64,000 nt of DNA from CAVRQM01 sp963723455 (GTDB taxonomy: Bacteria; Pseudomonadota; Alphaproteobacteria; Acetobacterales; Acetobacteraceae), in contig CAVRQM010000004.1 in the NCBI GenBank assembly GCA_963723455.1, positions 323,716 to 387,715 of the forward strand. The letters are read 5' to 3'. The notes under the pieces were generated by a model. That model made no database searches. It was not told the DNA's origin and saw nothing but the letters and a program-made list of their open reading frames with translations. This document shows, in pieces, positions 54,854 to 63,180 of this stretch. The first letter of the stretch is position 1, and the number at the start of each line of letters is the position of its first letter. Both the position numbers and the translations under genes were made by a program.

Positions 54854-55822
54854 TCAATGCATCCGCGGCGCGCGCAGGAAGCTCTGCCGGTCGGCGCTTT
54901 TCACCCGGACCACGACCTCGTCGTGGTCGCGCATCAGGCGCAGCTTGATCGGCGCGCCGGCGGTGCCGCTCGACCAGACCCGGCGCCACAGCGCGCCCAG
55001 GTCGGACACCTCATCCTCGCCGCAGCCCAGCACCCGGTCTCCGGGGCGTACCCCGGCGCGCTCGGCCGGGCCGTCATCGGCCAGGCCCCCGACCACCAGG
55101 CCGCCGTCGTTCTCCATCACGTACACGCCCAGCCAGGGCCGCGGCGGGGCGTTGATCCGGCCGAGGGTCAGCAGATCGTCAAGCACCGGGCGCAGGATGC
55201 CGACCGGGACCACCATGTTCATGTCGTGCCGCCGCTTGCCGTCGCCCTGCTGCAGGATCAGCGAGCCGGTGCCCATCAGCCGCCCGTCCGGCCCGATCAG
55301 CGCCGCCCCGCTCCAGAACGGATGTGCCGGCGCGGTGAAGATCGCCTCGTCCAGCAGATATTCCCAGTAGCCGGCGAATTCCTGACGGCCGACCACCTTG
55401 GTCTCGATCGCGTGCCGACGCCCGCCCGCGGCGGCCAGGATGCCGGTGGTCCCGGTCGGGAACGCATCGCTGTCGCCCAGCTCCAGGGTCGGCAGGTCCA
55501 GCCGGCCCAGCGCCTGCACCAGCCCGAACCCGGTGGTCTGGTCATAGGCCAGGGCGTGCCCCGGCACGGCGCGGCCATCGGCGGCGATCAGCCACACGGT
55601 CTCGGCCTCGGTGATCAGGTAGCCGATGGTCAGCACCAGCCCCGGGCGGATGACCACGCCGCTGCCGCTGCGCTCGGTGCCCAGCGCCTCGGCGGTGAAC
55701 GCATCGTCGGGCACGTTGGCGCGCAGGCCGACCACGGCGCGCAACGCCCGCTCCAGATCGAACGGGTAGTCGTCCGGGTCCGGCTGCAGATTCTGCGGGA
55801 TCGTCCATTCGGCGTCTGACAT
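54854..55822 (-). CDS. HtrA/S1C-like protein with PDZ domain, catalytic residues missing
   Basis: A 322-residue protein with a trypsin-like HtrA fold (LERALRAVVGLRANVPDDAF, GSGVVIRPGLVLTIGYLITE, GHALAYDQTTGFGLVQALG) and a C-terminal PDZ domain (PWLGVYVMENDGGLVVGGLA, ERAGVRPGDRVLGCGEDEVS). The strand that normally carries the catalytic His (TNAHVV) reads TIGYLI, and the Asp motif (D-x-x-x-D-L-A) reads DQTTGFGL. The Ser block is HPFWSGAALI. No signal peptide is seen. It is probably a non-catalytic scaffold or peptide-binding protein, and the family has similar inactive members. Confidence 0.8.
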   Translation of the reverse strand: MSDAEWTIPQNLQPDPDDYPFDLERALRAVVGLRANVPDDAFTAEALGTERSGSGVVIRPGLVLTIGYLITEAETVWLIAADGRAVPGHALAYDQTTGFGLVQALGRLDLPTLELGDSDAFPTGTTGILAAAGGRRHAIETKVVGRQEFAGYWEYLLDEAIFTAPAHPFWSGAALIGPDGRLMGTGSLILQQGDGKRRHDMNMVVPVGILRPVLDDLLTLGRINAPPRPWLGVYVMENDGGLVVGGLADDGPAERAGVRPGDRVLGCGEDEVSDLGALWRRVWSSGTAGAPIKLRLMRDHDEVVVRVKSADRQSFLRAPRMH

Positions 55823-55998
55823 GCGGAGACCAAGCCTGGGGTGGGGATGCGTCCCGCCCGGACGCGCACCCCTATATTCGTCCGCCATGCTGCCGCGGCA
55901 ACCCCGGCCGTCGCGATGCCGCCCGGGCGCCGGTGCCTGGACGCGGCGGCACGCCCGGCCTAGACGGCGGCGATGCAAACCCCAGAGGCGGGCGGACC

Positions 55999-58320
55999 GT
56001 GACGTTGCTGCGCCGCGTGGTGCTGATCGTCCTGGTGGCCCTGCTGCCGGCGCTGGGCGCCGAAATCTACAACCAGAGCAGCCTGCGCGCCGCCCAGCGG
56101 GCGGAACTGGGCGACGAGGCGCTGCGCCAGGCGCGGGAGGTGGCGGCCGAGCTGGGCCGCATCCTGGACGGCACGCGCAACGCCATGGTGGCGCTGTCGG
56201 CGATGCCGGCGATCCGCATGCAGGATGCCCCGGCCTGCGCGGCGCTGCTGGCGTCAATTCGCAACCGGTTCGCGTTCATCAACTTCCTGGCCCTGGTCGA
56301 TGGCCACGACCGGGTCGTGTGCGGCAGCCTGCCGCCGCTCGCGCCCAGCCAGGACAGCGGGGCATCCTTCGCGCATGTGCGCCTGGCGCGCGAGCGCGGC
56401 CATTTCGCGGCAGCCGGGTATCTGTTCGGCCGGCGCACCAGGGCGGGAGAACTCGCCACGGCCATGCCGCTGCCGCCGCCGGGCGGGGCGGCCGGGGCCG
56501 GTCCGGTGCCGGTGCTGATCGCCGATATCGGCCTGCAATGGCTTGCTGGCCAGATGCGCGCGCTGGCGCTGCAGGCCGGCGCCGCCGTCATCGTCGTCGA
56601 TCGCCTGGGCACCGTGCTGGTCGGCGTGCCGGACGGGCCGCCCGAGGGCAGGCCTCTGCCGGCAGCGCAACGGGCGCTGCTCGCGGGCGCCGACAGCGGC
56701 AGCAGCGCCGCGCTCGCCCACATCGCAGGCGGCGACGGGCGGCGCCATCCGGTCGGCATCGCCCGCCTGCCGGACCTGACGGTGCTGGTGCGGCTGGATC
56801 GCTCGGGGGCGGCGGCGGCGCAGGCGCGCGCGGCATGGCGCAGCTACGCCATGTTCGCCCTGGGCCTGGCCGCGGCGCTGGCGCTGGCGGTCTCGCTCGC
56901 GCGCCAGACCATCGCATTTCCCGTCCGCCGCATCCTGGACGCGATCGCCAGCTGGCGCTCCGGCGAGGCCGCCGCCCGGGTTCCGGTGACCGATCCGCGT
57001 TCCGAGCTGGGCCGCATCGGCGGCGCGCTGAACGACCTGCTCGCCTCGTTCGAGCGCACCGCCGCGGCGCTGCGCGCGAGCCAGGCCGAGCTGGAGGTCC
57101 GGGTGGCCGAACGCACCAGCGAACTGCATTCCGAGGTGCGCGAGCGCGAGCAGGCGCAGGCGCTGTTGCAGCAGGCGCAGAAGATGGAGGTGATCGGCCA
57201 GCTCACCGGCGGGGTGGCGCACGACTTCAACAATCTGCTGACCGCGGTGATCGGCAACCTGGAACTCGCGGCAAGCCGCAGCCGCGACCGGCCGGAGGTG
57301 ACCCGCCTGCTGGCCAGCGCGATGCGCGCGGCCGAACGCGGGGCGGCGCTGACGCAGCGCATGCTGGCGTTCGGCCGCCAGCAATACCTGCGTCTGCAGC
57401 CGATCGACCTCGCGGCCCTGCTCGACGGCATGGACGACCTGCTGGCCCGCAGCGTCGGCCCGACGGTCAGCCTGCGCCTTGATCTGCAACCCGGCCTGTG
57501 GCGGGCGCAGGCCGACGCCAACCAGCTTGAACTCGTCCTGCTCAACCTGGCGATCAACGGGCGCGACGCGATGCCGGGCGGCGGACAGCTGGTGATCGCT
57601 GCGGCCAACGAGACGGTGCGGCCGGGAGCGGTGCACCCGGCGCACCTGGACGCCGGGCAGTATGTGCGCGTGGCGATCCGCGATGCCGGGGCGGGCATGG
57701 ATGCGGACACCCTGGCGCGCGCCACCGAGCCGTTCTTCACCACCAAGCCGGCCGGGCGCGGGTCCGGGCTGGGCCTGTCGATGGCGCAGGGCGTGGCCGC
57801 GCAATCGGGCGGCGCGCTGGCGCTGGACAGCGCGCCGGGGGCTGGCACCACGGTTTCGGTGTGGCTGCCGCGCGCCGTGCAGGACGCGCCCGGCACGGCC
57901 CCGCACGCCGCCCTGCCGCCGCCCGAGGCGCCCCCGCCCGTGCGACGCCAGGCGCCGGGCCTTTCCGTGCTGCTGGTGGACGACGATGCCGAGGTCGCCT
58001 CGGTCACCCAGCAGACGCTGGAGCACGAAGGCTTCGCGGTGACCCGGCGCGAGGACGGCGAGGCGGCGCTGGCGCTGCTGGACGGCGGAGTGGCGGTCGA
58101 TCTGCTGATCGCCGACTTGGCGATGCCCGGGATGAATGGGTTGCAGCTCGCCGCCGGCGCGCGCGCCCGCCGGCCCGGACTGCCGGTGCTGCTGGCCACC
58201 GGCTACGCCGATGCCGGCACCGTGCCCGGCGGCGCCGATCCCGGGCTTCCGGTGCTGCAAAAGCCGTTTCGCGCGGCGCAGCTGCTCGATGCCGTGGCCG
58301 CCCTGATGCGCACCGGCTGA
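55999..58320 (+). CDS. Membrane-bound hybrid sensor histidine kinase/response regulator
   Basis: ~773 residues. TM1 is LLRRVVLIVLVALLPALGAE, then a ~270-residue periplasmic sensor (dCache-like), TM2 SYAMFALGLAAALALAVSLA, a HAMP-like stretch and coiled coil. The H-box is QLTGGVAHDFNNLLTAVIGN, the N-box VLLNLAINGRDAMPGGG, and the G-boxes DAGAGMDADT and GRGSGLGLSMAQGV. A C-terminal receiver has SVLLVDDDAEVASV, phospho-Asp in LLIADLAMPGMNGL and VLQKPFRAAQ. The start is taken as GTG 55999, giving VTLLRRVV directly before TM1; ATG 55933 would add a Gly-rich non-homologous lead. No frameshift is seen, unlike the kinase at 21 kb. Confidence 0.9.
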   Translation: MTLLRRVVLIVLVALLPALGAEIYNQSSLRAAQRAELGDEALRQAREVAAELGRILDGTRNAMVALSAMPAIRMQDAPACAALLASIRNRFAFINFLALVDGHDRVVCGSLPPLAPSQDSGASFAHVRLARERGHFAAAGYLFGRRTRAGELATAMPLPPPGGAAGAGPVPVLIADIGLQWLAGQMRALALQAGAAVIVVDRLGTVLVGVPDGPPEGRPLPAAQRALLAGADSGSSAALAHIAGGDGRRHPVGIARLPDLTVLVRLDRSGAAAAQARAAWRSYAMFALGLAAALALAVSLARQTIAFPVRRILDAIASWRSGEAAARVPVTDPRSELGRIGGALNDLLASFERTAAALRASQAELEVRVAERTSELHSEVREREQAQALLQQAQKMEVIGQLTGGVAHDFNNLLTAVIGNLELAASRSRDRPEVTRLLASAMRAAERGAALTQRMLAFGRQQYLRLQPIDLAALLDGMDDLLARSVGPTVSLRLDLQPGLWRAQADANQLELVLLNLAINGRDAMPGGGQLVIAAANETVRPGAVHPAHLDAGQYVRVAIRDAGAGMDADTLARATEPFFTTKPAGRGSGLGLSMAQGVAAQSGGALALDSAPGAGTTVSVWLPRAVQDAPGTAPHAALPPPEAPPPVRRQAPGLSVLLVDDDAEVASVTQQTLEHEGFAVTRREDGEAALALLDGGVAVDLLIADLAMPGMNGLQLAAGARARRPGLPVLLATGYADAGTVPGGADPGLPVLQKPFRAAQLLDAVAALMRTG

Positions 58321-58330
58321 GCGCCGCTCG

Positions 58331-59833
58331 CTATGGTCCTACCGCCAGCGCCGTCACCCGGAAATCCGGCACGCTCGCCAGGCCGCCCTGGTATTTCGAC
58401 CAGAAATCATACGAAGCCCCGGAACCGCCGACCAGCACCCGGAACGCCTGCGCCAGCACCGCGCCGGTCGCCCGATCCAGCGCGATGTCGGCCGTCGCCC
58501 GGTACGGCCGCGACAGGTTGCGCTCGTCCCAGCGCACCCGCAGCGCGTCGCGTCCCGATCCGCCCACCTGAACCCGGACCGGACCCAGATAGGTCACGGT
58601 GAAGCGCCAGCCCTCGCTGAACACGGTGTCGCGCAGGCCCTGCACGTCGGCGGTGGCGTCGAAGCTGGCCTGTCCGCCCGCCGGGCCGGACAGCGTGCGG
58701 CGCAGCGCCGCCGCGGCGTCCGCCGCCCCCGGCCAGTTGGCCGGCCAGATGCCGTCGATGCGCGCCTCCGGCGTGCCCGCGACATTGGACAGGCAGACAT
58801 CCGCAGCGCCCGGGGCCGCCCCCTGGTAGGTGACGCGCTGCGCGCCGTTGCGCACCGCTTGCACGCCGAAGGCGGGGCAGGCGAACGCGCCCGGCTGCGG
58901 CGCGGGGCCTGGCGGCTCCTGCGACATCCGGGCGGCGCGCTCGACCCCCATCGGGGTCTGCGGCGCGTCGGCGATCGCCGGCAATGCCGACGCGCCCGGC
59001 GATGACCCGGCCAGGAACACCTGCTGCTCCAGCGGCGAGATCGCCAGCCACGGCTCCTGCTGCTGCGCGGTGGCGCGGCCGACCGCGATCCCGGCGCGGT
59101 TGAAGGCGTTGACGATGTCCAGCCCGGGCAGGCGCAGCGCATCCGCCAGCGCCGTGGTGTAGGGGCTGTCCACCGCCCCGGCCGCCCCGTCGAAGGCGAC
59201 GCTGCCGGGTTGGGTCGCGAACGAGATGATGGTCCCGCGCGGCGCATGCATCTCGGCCAGCCCCGCGCGACCCGGCCCGGAGGCCGCCGCCGCCACGCGC
59301 CCATCCCCCACCCGCAGGCCGCGCGCCGCGTCGCTGCCGGCTGCGGCCGCGGCCACGAACGGGTTGTTGCGGCAGGCGTCGAGCACGACGATGTTCAGCC
59401 CCGCCCCGGCATCGGCCATGTCCTGCAACGCCAGATCGGCGGCCACCATCTGCACCGGCACGTCCGCCTCGCGCGCCGGCGCGGCGCTGACCGGGACCAG
59501 GTAGTTCGACCCGTCCACCTGCACGCCATGCCCGGAGTAGTAGAAGAACGCCACGTCGCCCGGTCGGATGGCGTCGCGGAAGCGGTGGATCGCCGCCTCC
59601 ATGCCGGCACGGTCCAGGTCAAGCTGCGCGCCGCCGCCGACCAGCGCGAAGCCGAGCCGCCGCAGGGTGGCCGCCATCAGCCGGGCATCGGCATCCGGGT
59701 TGCGCAGGGCATCGACATGCCGGTAGGCGCCGTTGCCGATCACCAGCGCCACCCGCCGCGCCGGCGCCGCCTGCGCAAGCGCCGCCGACATGACGACGAT
59801 GATGGCAGCCAGAAGCGCGGTGCAGCGATGCAT
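58331..59833 (-). CDS. Caspase-like (peptidase C14) exported protein
   Basis: A 500-residue protein. Signal peptide MHRCTALLAAIIVVMSAALA precedes a p20-type caspase domain (RRVALVIGNGAYRHVDALRN). Catalytic His is in VAFFYYSGHGVQVDGSNYLV and Cys in NIVVLDACRNNPF. The later part (ASFDATADVQGLRDTVFSEG, RVRWDERNLSRPYRATADIA) has no recognised domain. Such metacaspase-like proteins occur widely in alphaproteobacteria with unknown substrates. The start ATG 59833 is chosen for its signal peptide; longer readings run into the transposase. It converges with the hybrid kinase, 10 bp apart. Confidence 0.88.
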   Translation of the reverse strand: MHRCTALLAAIIVVMSAALAQAAPARRVALVIGNGAYRHVDALRNPDADARLMAATLRRLGFALVGGGAQLDLDRAGMEAAIHRFRDAIRPGDVAFFYYSGHGVQVDGSNYLVPVSAAPAREADVPVQMVAADLALQDMADAGAGLNIVVLDACRNNPFVAAAAAGSDAARGLRVGDGRVAAAASGPGRAGLAEMHAPRGTIISFATQPGSVAFDGAAGAVDSPYTTALADALRLPGLDIVNAFNRAGIAVGRATAQQQEPWLAISPLEQQVFLAGSSPGASALPAIADAPQTPMGVERAARMSQEPPGPAPQPGAFACPAFGVQAVRNGAQRVTYQGAAPGAADVCLSNVAGTPEARIDGIWPANWPGAADAAAALRRTLSGPAGGQASFDATADVQGLRDTVFSEGWRFTVTYLGPVRVQVGGSGRDALRVRWDERNLSRPYRATADIALDRATGAVLAQAFRVLVGGSGASYDFWSKYQGGLASVPDFRVTALAVGP

Positions 59834-59864
59834 GAGAAGCCTTCCGGTGATAATCGAGCAGACG

Positions 59865-60693
59865 AGGTTCAGGAACTCATTGTCCAAGCCAGACGGTGAC
59901 TGTAACGGCGATGCAGATGGCCGAGAAGAAGGTGTGGGCGCAGCGGTCGTAGCCATGGCGATGCGTCGCCAATCCTTGATCCGGCCGAAGATGCGGTGGC
60001 GCTGGCAGTAGAGCACCTTGTCGTAGGGGATCGCCAGCTTACGGCTCTTGACCGGCGGGATGCACGGAGCAATGCCTCGCTGGATCAGGCCGGCACGGAA
60101 GGCGTCGCTGTCGTAGCCGCGATCGGCGAGCAATCCCTGGCGGCCGGCAGCAATGGCAGAAGCAGGCCGGCGCCCTTGTGATCGTTCATCAGCCCTTCGG
60201 TCAGCATCAGGGTGATCGGGCGACCCTGCCCGTCGCAGACGGCGTGGAGCTTGGAGTTCATCCCGCCCCGCGTTATGCCGATGCAGCGCGGCGCACCCTT
60301 TTTGAGCAGGCTGGACGCGGTCCGGTGAGCCATGAGATGGGTGCTGTCGATCATCAGCTGCTGCGGCGGCCCGGGCTCGGCCGGGAGGGCGGCGAAAATG
60401 CGCTCGAACACCCCCATGCGGCTGCACCGCACAAAGCGACTACACAGCGTCTTGTGCGGGCCGTAGCCGCCTGGGGCGTCCTTCCAGCGCAGCCCGTTGC
60501 GATCACATAGACGATGCCGCTGACCACACGGCGATCGTCCACGCGGGGAATGCCGTGCGGCACCGGGAAGAACGGCTTGATCCGCTGCATTTGCGCAAGC
60601 GACAGCAAGAACAGGTCGGACATGGCTACCTCCGACCTCGCCAGAATCACCCCCCCCTCCGCGCCGGGCAAGACTTCAATGGGTCCTGAGCCT
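59865..60693. mobile_element. IS5-type insertion sequence with degraded transposase
   Basis: Imperfect terminal inverted repeats flank a transposase gene: 59865-59881 reads AGGTTCAGGAACTCATT, and 60678-60693 is the reverse complement of AGGCTCAGGACCCATT. Length ~830 bp fits the IS5/IS427-type elements. I could not see a clear target-site duplication. It lies directly upstream of the caspase-like gene, where it may have displaced that gene's promoter region. Confidence 0.75.
59877..60623 (-). pseudogene. IS5-family transposase, several frameshifts
   Basis: Begins MSDLFLLSLAQMQRIKPFFP, as in IS5/IS427-type transposases. It continues in other frames with CSRMGVFERIFAALPAEPGP, QQLMIDSTHLMAHRTASSLL (first catalytic Asp), RGGMNSKLHAVCDGQGRPIT, LLADRGYDSDAFRAGLIQRG (second Asp) and KLAIPYDKVLYCQRHRIFGR. 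The C-terminal end RYDRCAHTFFSAICIAVTVT lies in yet another frame. Breaks are near 60490, 60170 and 59945. Assembled length ~249 codons is normal, so lesions could again be sequence errors. Confidence 0.8.
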
Positions 60694-60771
60694 AGCATTA
60701 CAGTTGCGGATCGCCGTGAGATCACGTCCGTCAATGTAGTGGAAATTCGGGTGAGTTGAGGTGGTCGCGAA

Positions 60772-60992
60772 TCATGCGGCTGCGGTGGCAATCTGAGTGG
60801 CAATCGCCTCCATCAGCGGCGGTGTAAGTTCGGCCATGGCTTCGGTCTGCATGTAGCGGTGTTGGAGCTGCCACTCGTCTTTGGCTTTGAGGAGCACGGC
60901 GCCGATCAGGCGGAAGATGGCACCCTCGCTGGGGCAGATGCCGACGACATCGGCGCGTCGCTTCACCTCCTGTTTAACCGCTCCAGCTTGAC
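60772..60992 (-). pseudogene. C-terminal remnant of an IS256-family transposase
   Basis: Minus-strand reading gives VKRRADVVGICPSEGAIFRL, LIGAVLLKAKDEWQLQHRYM and a stop. This is the conserved end of IS256/mutator-type transposases (K-R-R-x-DVVGIFP-N...RLIGAVL). Upstream only an LERLN-like stub, shifted by one base, remains before the border of the IS3-type element at 60994. The rest of the gene is absent, so the IS3 insertion or an associated deletion removed it. Confidence 0.75.
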
Positions 60993-61051
60993 GTGAGCCC
61001 CTGAATCTCCTCCAATTTTGAGTAGAGTCCGCCTGATCAGGAGGCGGAGGA

Positions 61052-61318
61052 ATGAGACGTTCGAGGTTCACGGAGGAGCAGATCATCGGCGTGCTGCGGG
61101 AGCAGGAGGCCGGATCATCGACGGCGGATGTATGCCGCAAGCACGGGCTCAGCCCGGCGACGTTCTACCAGTGGAAGGCGAAGTTCGGCGGGCTGGAGGT
61201 GTCCGAGGTGCGTCGTCTGCGGACGCTGGAGGCGGAGAACGCGCGGCTGAAGAAGCTGCTGGCGGAGGCGATGCTGGACAACGCGATGCTGAAAGACGTC
61301 GCCGCAAAAAAATGGTGA
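61052..61318 (+). CDS. IS3-family transposase OrfA
   Basis: An 88-residue DNA-binding helix-turn-helix protein: RSRFTEEQIIGVLREQEAGS, TADVCRKHGLSPATFYQWKA, KFGGLEVSEVRRLRTLEAEN, then a leucine-zipper-like helix ARLKKLLAEAMLDNAMLKDV and a stop. It is intact. Its 3' end has the slippery run at 61306-61312. Confidence 0.93.
   Translation: MRRSRFTEEQIIGVLREQEAGSSTADVCRKHGLSPATFYQWKAKFGGLEVSEVRRLRTLEAENARLKKLLAEAMLDNAMLKDVAAKKW
61306..61312 (+). promoter_or_regulatory. A7 slippery site for programmed -1 frameshifting
   Basis: Seven consecutive A followed by TGG lies just before the orfA stop. orfB is in the -1 frame relative to orfA, so slippage here would yield the OrfAB fusion transposase, as known for IS3-family elements. 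Confidence 0.75.
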
Positions 61319-62304
61319 CGCCTGCCGCACGGCGCGAGGCCGTTGCTCATCTGCGTGAGAATCACGAGGTGAGCGAGCGTCAGGCGTGTTCCGCGATCGG
61401 CGCCGATCGCACGACGATCCGTTATCGTGGCCGGCGCGCCGGCGACGATGCGGTTCGCGCCCGTCTGCGGGCGTTGGCGGCCGAACGGCGGCGGTTCGGG
61501 TATCGGCGGCTCGGCCTGCTGCTGGCGCGCGAGGGCGTCTGGATGAACCACAAGAAGCTGCGGCGGCTGTATGCCGCGGAGCGGTTGCAGGTGCGCCGTC
61601 GCGGCGGTCGCAAGCGGGCGCTCGGGACACGGGCGCCGATGACGCCGCCGGACGGCCCGAACCAGCGCTGGTCGCTCGACTTCGTGTCCGACACGCTGTC
61701 GGACGGGCGACGGTTCCGGGTGCTGTGCGTGGTCGACGATTTCACGCGGGAATGCCTGGCCCTGGTCGCCGACACGTCTCTGTCCGGCCGGCGCGTGGCG
61801 CGCGAGCTGGACGCGATTGCGGCGGTGCGCGGGCTGCCGTCGCGCGTGGTGAGCGACAATGGAACGGAGCTGACCAGCAGCGCGGTGCTGGTCTGGTCGC
61901 AGGACCGTGGCGTCGGCTGGCACTACATCGCCCCCGGAAAGCCGCAGCAGAACGGCTTCGTCGAAAGCTTCAACGGCAAGCTGCGCGACGAGTGCCTGAA
62001 CGAGACGGTGTTCACCTCGGCACGGCAGGCGCGCGCGGTGCTGGCGGCGTGGCGGCAGGACTACAACGAGGTGCGGCCGCACTCGGCGCTGGGGGGCCGC
62101 GCACCCGGCTGGCTCAGCGTGCCGCCGTGCTCGCCTGCGTCAAGGCCGCTGCGCGTCGCCTGCGGCGATGGCCTTCGGCCAGCCTTGACGCAGGCTGCGC
62201 GCGACGGCTCGGGAGAGTGCGGCCGGGGCGGAGAAACGGCGCTCGACCGAACCGAGAAACACCGGCACGATGGTCGTGACGGCAACCGTGGACTCTACTT
62301 TTGA
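61312..62304 (+). CDS. IS3-family transposase OrfB (DDE integrase)
   Basis: An rve-type integrase domain with intact catalytic residues: Asp in NQRWSLDFVSDTLSDG, Asp in SRVVSDNGTELTSSAV, Glu in QQNGFVESFNGKLRDECLNE. The upstream part (VTPAARREAVAHLRENHEVS, RRFGYRRLGLLLAREGVW) matches the OrfB N-terminal HTH_21 region. After the normal end (VRPHSALGGRAPGWLSVPP) it runs ~75 extra codons to the right terminus, longer than most relatives, perhaps from stop loss. Independent initiation at ATG 61312 is possible. Confidence 0.92.
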   Translation: MVTPAARREAVAHLRENHEVSERQACSAIGADRTTIRYRGRRAGDDAVRARLRALAAERRRFGYRRLGLLLAREGVWMNHKKLRRLYAAERLQVRRRGGRKRALGTRAPMTPPDGPNQRWSLDFVSDTLSDGRRFRVLCVVDDFTRECLALVADTSLSGRRVARELDAIAAVRGLPSRVVSDNGTELTSSAVLVWSQDRGVGWHYIAPGKPQQNGFVESFNGKLRDECLNETVFTSARQARAVLAAWRQDYNEVRPHSALGGRAPGWLSVPPCSPASRPLRVACGDGLRPALTQAARDGSGECGRGGETALDRTEKHRHDGRDGNRGLYF

Positions 62305-62841
62305 GTGGAGGGAGGTTGGGGCTCAGGTCACAAGCTTGCTTCCCACGCAGCGCTGCAGGACCTTGCGCCAGACTTCCGGTTGCCAGATGCCACCGTAGAG
62401 GCGCAGAATCCGGACGCGGCAGACGGCATTTACAGAGCGGTGATCCGTCGTCTGATCGACTTACGGCGCGGCCCCAAATATCCACTCATCCATGATGACA
62501 ATATCGCCTACGGCTTCTGGCGCAATCTGCTGGGCATGAGAGTGGCAGCAGTCCTATTGGCCATTTGCGCGTCGGTCGCCATTGCTGCAGCTCGGACCAT
62601 CCAAATGGCGACCAGCAACATCCCGATTTGGGCGATTGCGCGAGATGCATCTGCCGCCCAGATGGCCGCGTTTGCACTCCTCTGCCTGTGGATAGCCTTT
62701 CTAATGTTCTTCGTTCGGCCGTCGCGCGTATGGGATGCGGGCGTGGCTTATGCGGAGCGGCTCCTGGCGTCGCTCCCCCCTCCGTCACCCCCCAAGCCGA
62801 AGGGCCGGGCACCGAAAAGCGGGAGCCTGGGCACATCTTGA
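62305..62841 (+). CDS. 5'-truncated membrane protein gene fused to an IS3 end
   Basis: The reading frame opens with a GTG lying inside the IS3 right terminus. The first ~7 residues are thus IS-encoded, and native sequence begins around HKLASHAALQDLAPDFRLPD. A soluble stretch (DAADGIYRAVIRRLIDLRRG, YPLIHDDNIAYGFWRNLLGM) is followed by two membrane segments (VAAVLLAICASVAIAAARTI; MAAFALLCLWIAFLMFFVRP) and a Pro/Lys-rich end. Family not recognised; base composition is lower in GC than the flanking housekeeping genes, suggesting transferred DNA. The missing N-terminus is not in the window. Confidence 0.65.
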   Translation: MEGGWGSGHKLASHAALQDLAPDFRLPDATVEAQNPDAADGIYRAVIRRLIDLRRGPKYPLIHDDNIAYGFWRNLLGMRVAAVLLAICASVAIAAARTIQMATSNIPIWAIARDASAAQMAAFALLCLWIAFLMFFVRPSRVWDAGVAYAERLLASLPPPSPPKPKGRAPKSGSLGTS

Positions 62842-62889
62842 AAAGTTAGTCCAACCGACGTACATGCATGGCTAGAGGTGACCAGGGCA

Positions 62890-63180
62890 ATGCCAGCAAA
62901 GATCGACCGACGGCTTCGGGAAGAACGGCTTGGCTTTCGCGTTGATGAGCCGACCAAGGCGTTGATCGAACGGGCGGCGCAGCTCGAACGGCGCAAGCTG
63001 ACGGATTTCTGCATGACTGCGCTCACGGACGCTGCACGGCGGACGATTGCGCAGCATGAAACGCTCCTCCTGTCCGACCGTGACCGGGCTGTCTTCTTCG
63101 ACGCTCTGGTCAGCCCCCCGGCGCCGAGCGAGCGGCTCCAGCGGGCGTTTGCAGAGCATAAGCGCCGGGTCGTGTCGTGA
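62890..63180 (+). CDS. DUF1778-type antitoxin (TacA-like)
   Basis: A 96-residue ribbon-helix-helix antitoxin. RLGFRVDEPTKALIERAAQL and ERRKLTDFCMTALTDAARRT are the DNA-binding part. The C-terminal neutralising tail LLLSDRDRAVFFDALVSPPA with PSERLQRAFAEHKRR is typical of DUF1778. The start is ATG 62890 (MPAKIDRR); GTG 62878 is possible. It is directly followed by the GNAT toxin gene with zero spacing. It should repress its own promoter together with the toxin; upstream a GTACATGCATGG palindrome-like stretch is the only candidate site. Confidence 0.92.
   Translation: MPAKIDRRLREERLGFRVDEPTKALIERAAQLERRKLTDFCMTALTDAARRTIAQHETLLLSDRDRAVFFDALVSPPAPSERLQRAFAEHKRRVVS

Larger units (their letters stand above)
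60994..62325. mobile_element. IS3-family insertion sequence (IS407-like)
   Basis: The left end at 60994 reads TGAGCCCCTGAATCTCCTCC...GTAGAGTCC; the right end, read inward from 62325, is TGAGCCCCAACCTCCCTCC...GTAGAGTCC. The termini share the first 8 and last ~10 bases. Inside are overlapping orfA and orfB with a run of seven A at the overlap, the IS3 arrangement for programmed -1 frameshifting. I see no obvious target duplication (left flank GACG, right flank GGTC). The element separates an IS256 remnant from a truncated membrane-protein gene. Confidence 0.88.

Noticed and set aside
56254..58260. 668-codon minus-strand frame opposite the second hybrid kinase
   Set aside because: Antisense translation is compositionally biased, and the plus strand has H, N, G boxes and a receiver.
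60994..62325. Target-site duplication of the IS3-type element
   Set aside because: The flanking tri- and tetranucleotides (GACG and GGTC) do not match, so no duplication is claimed.
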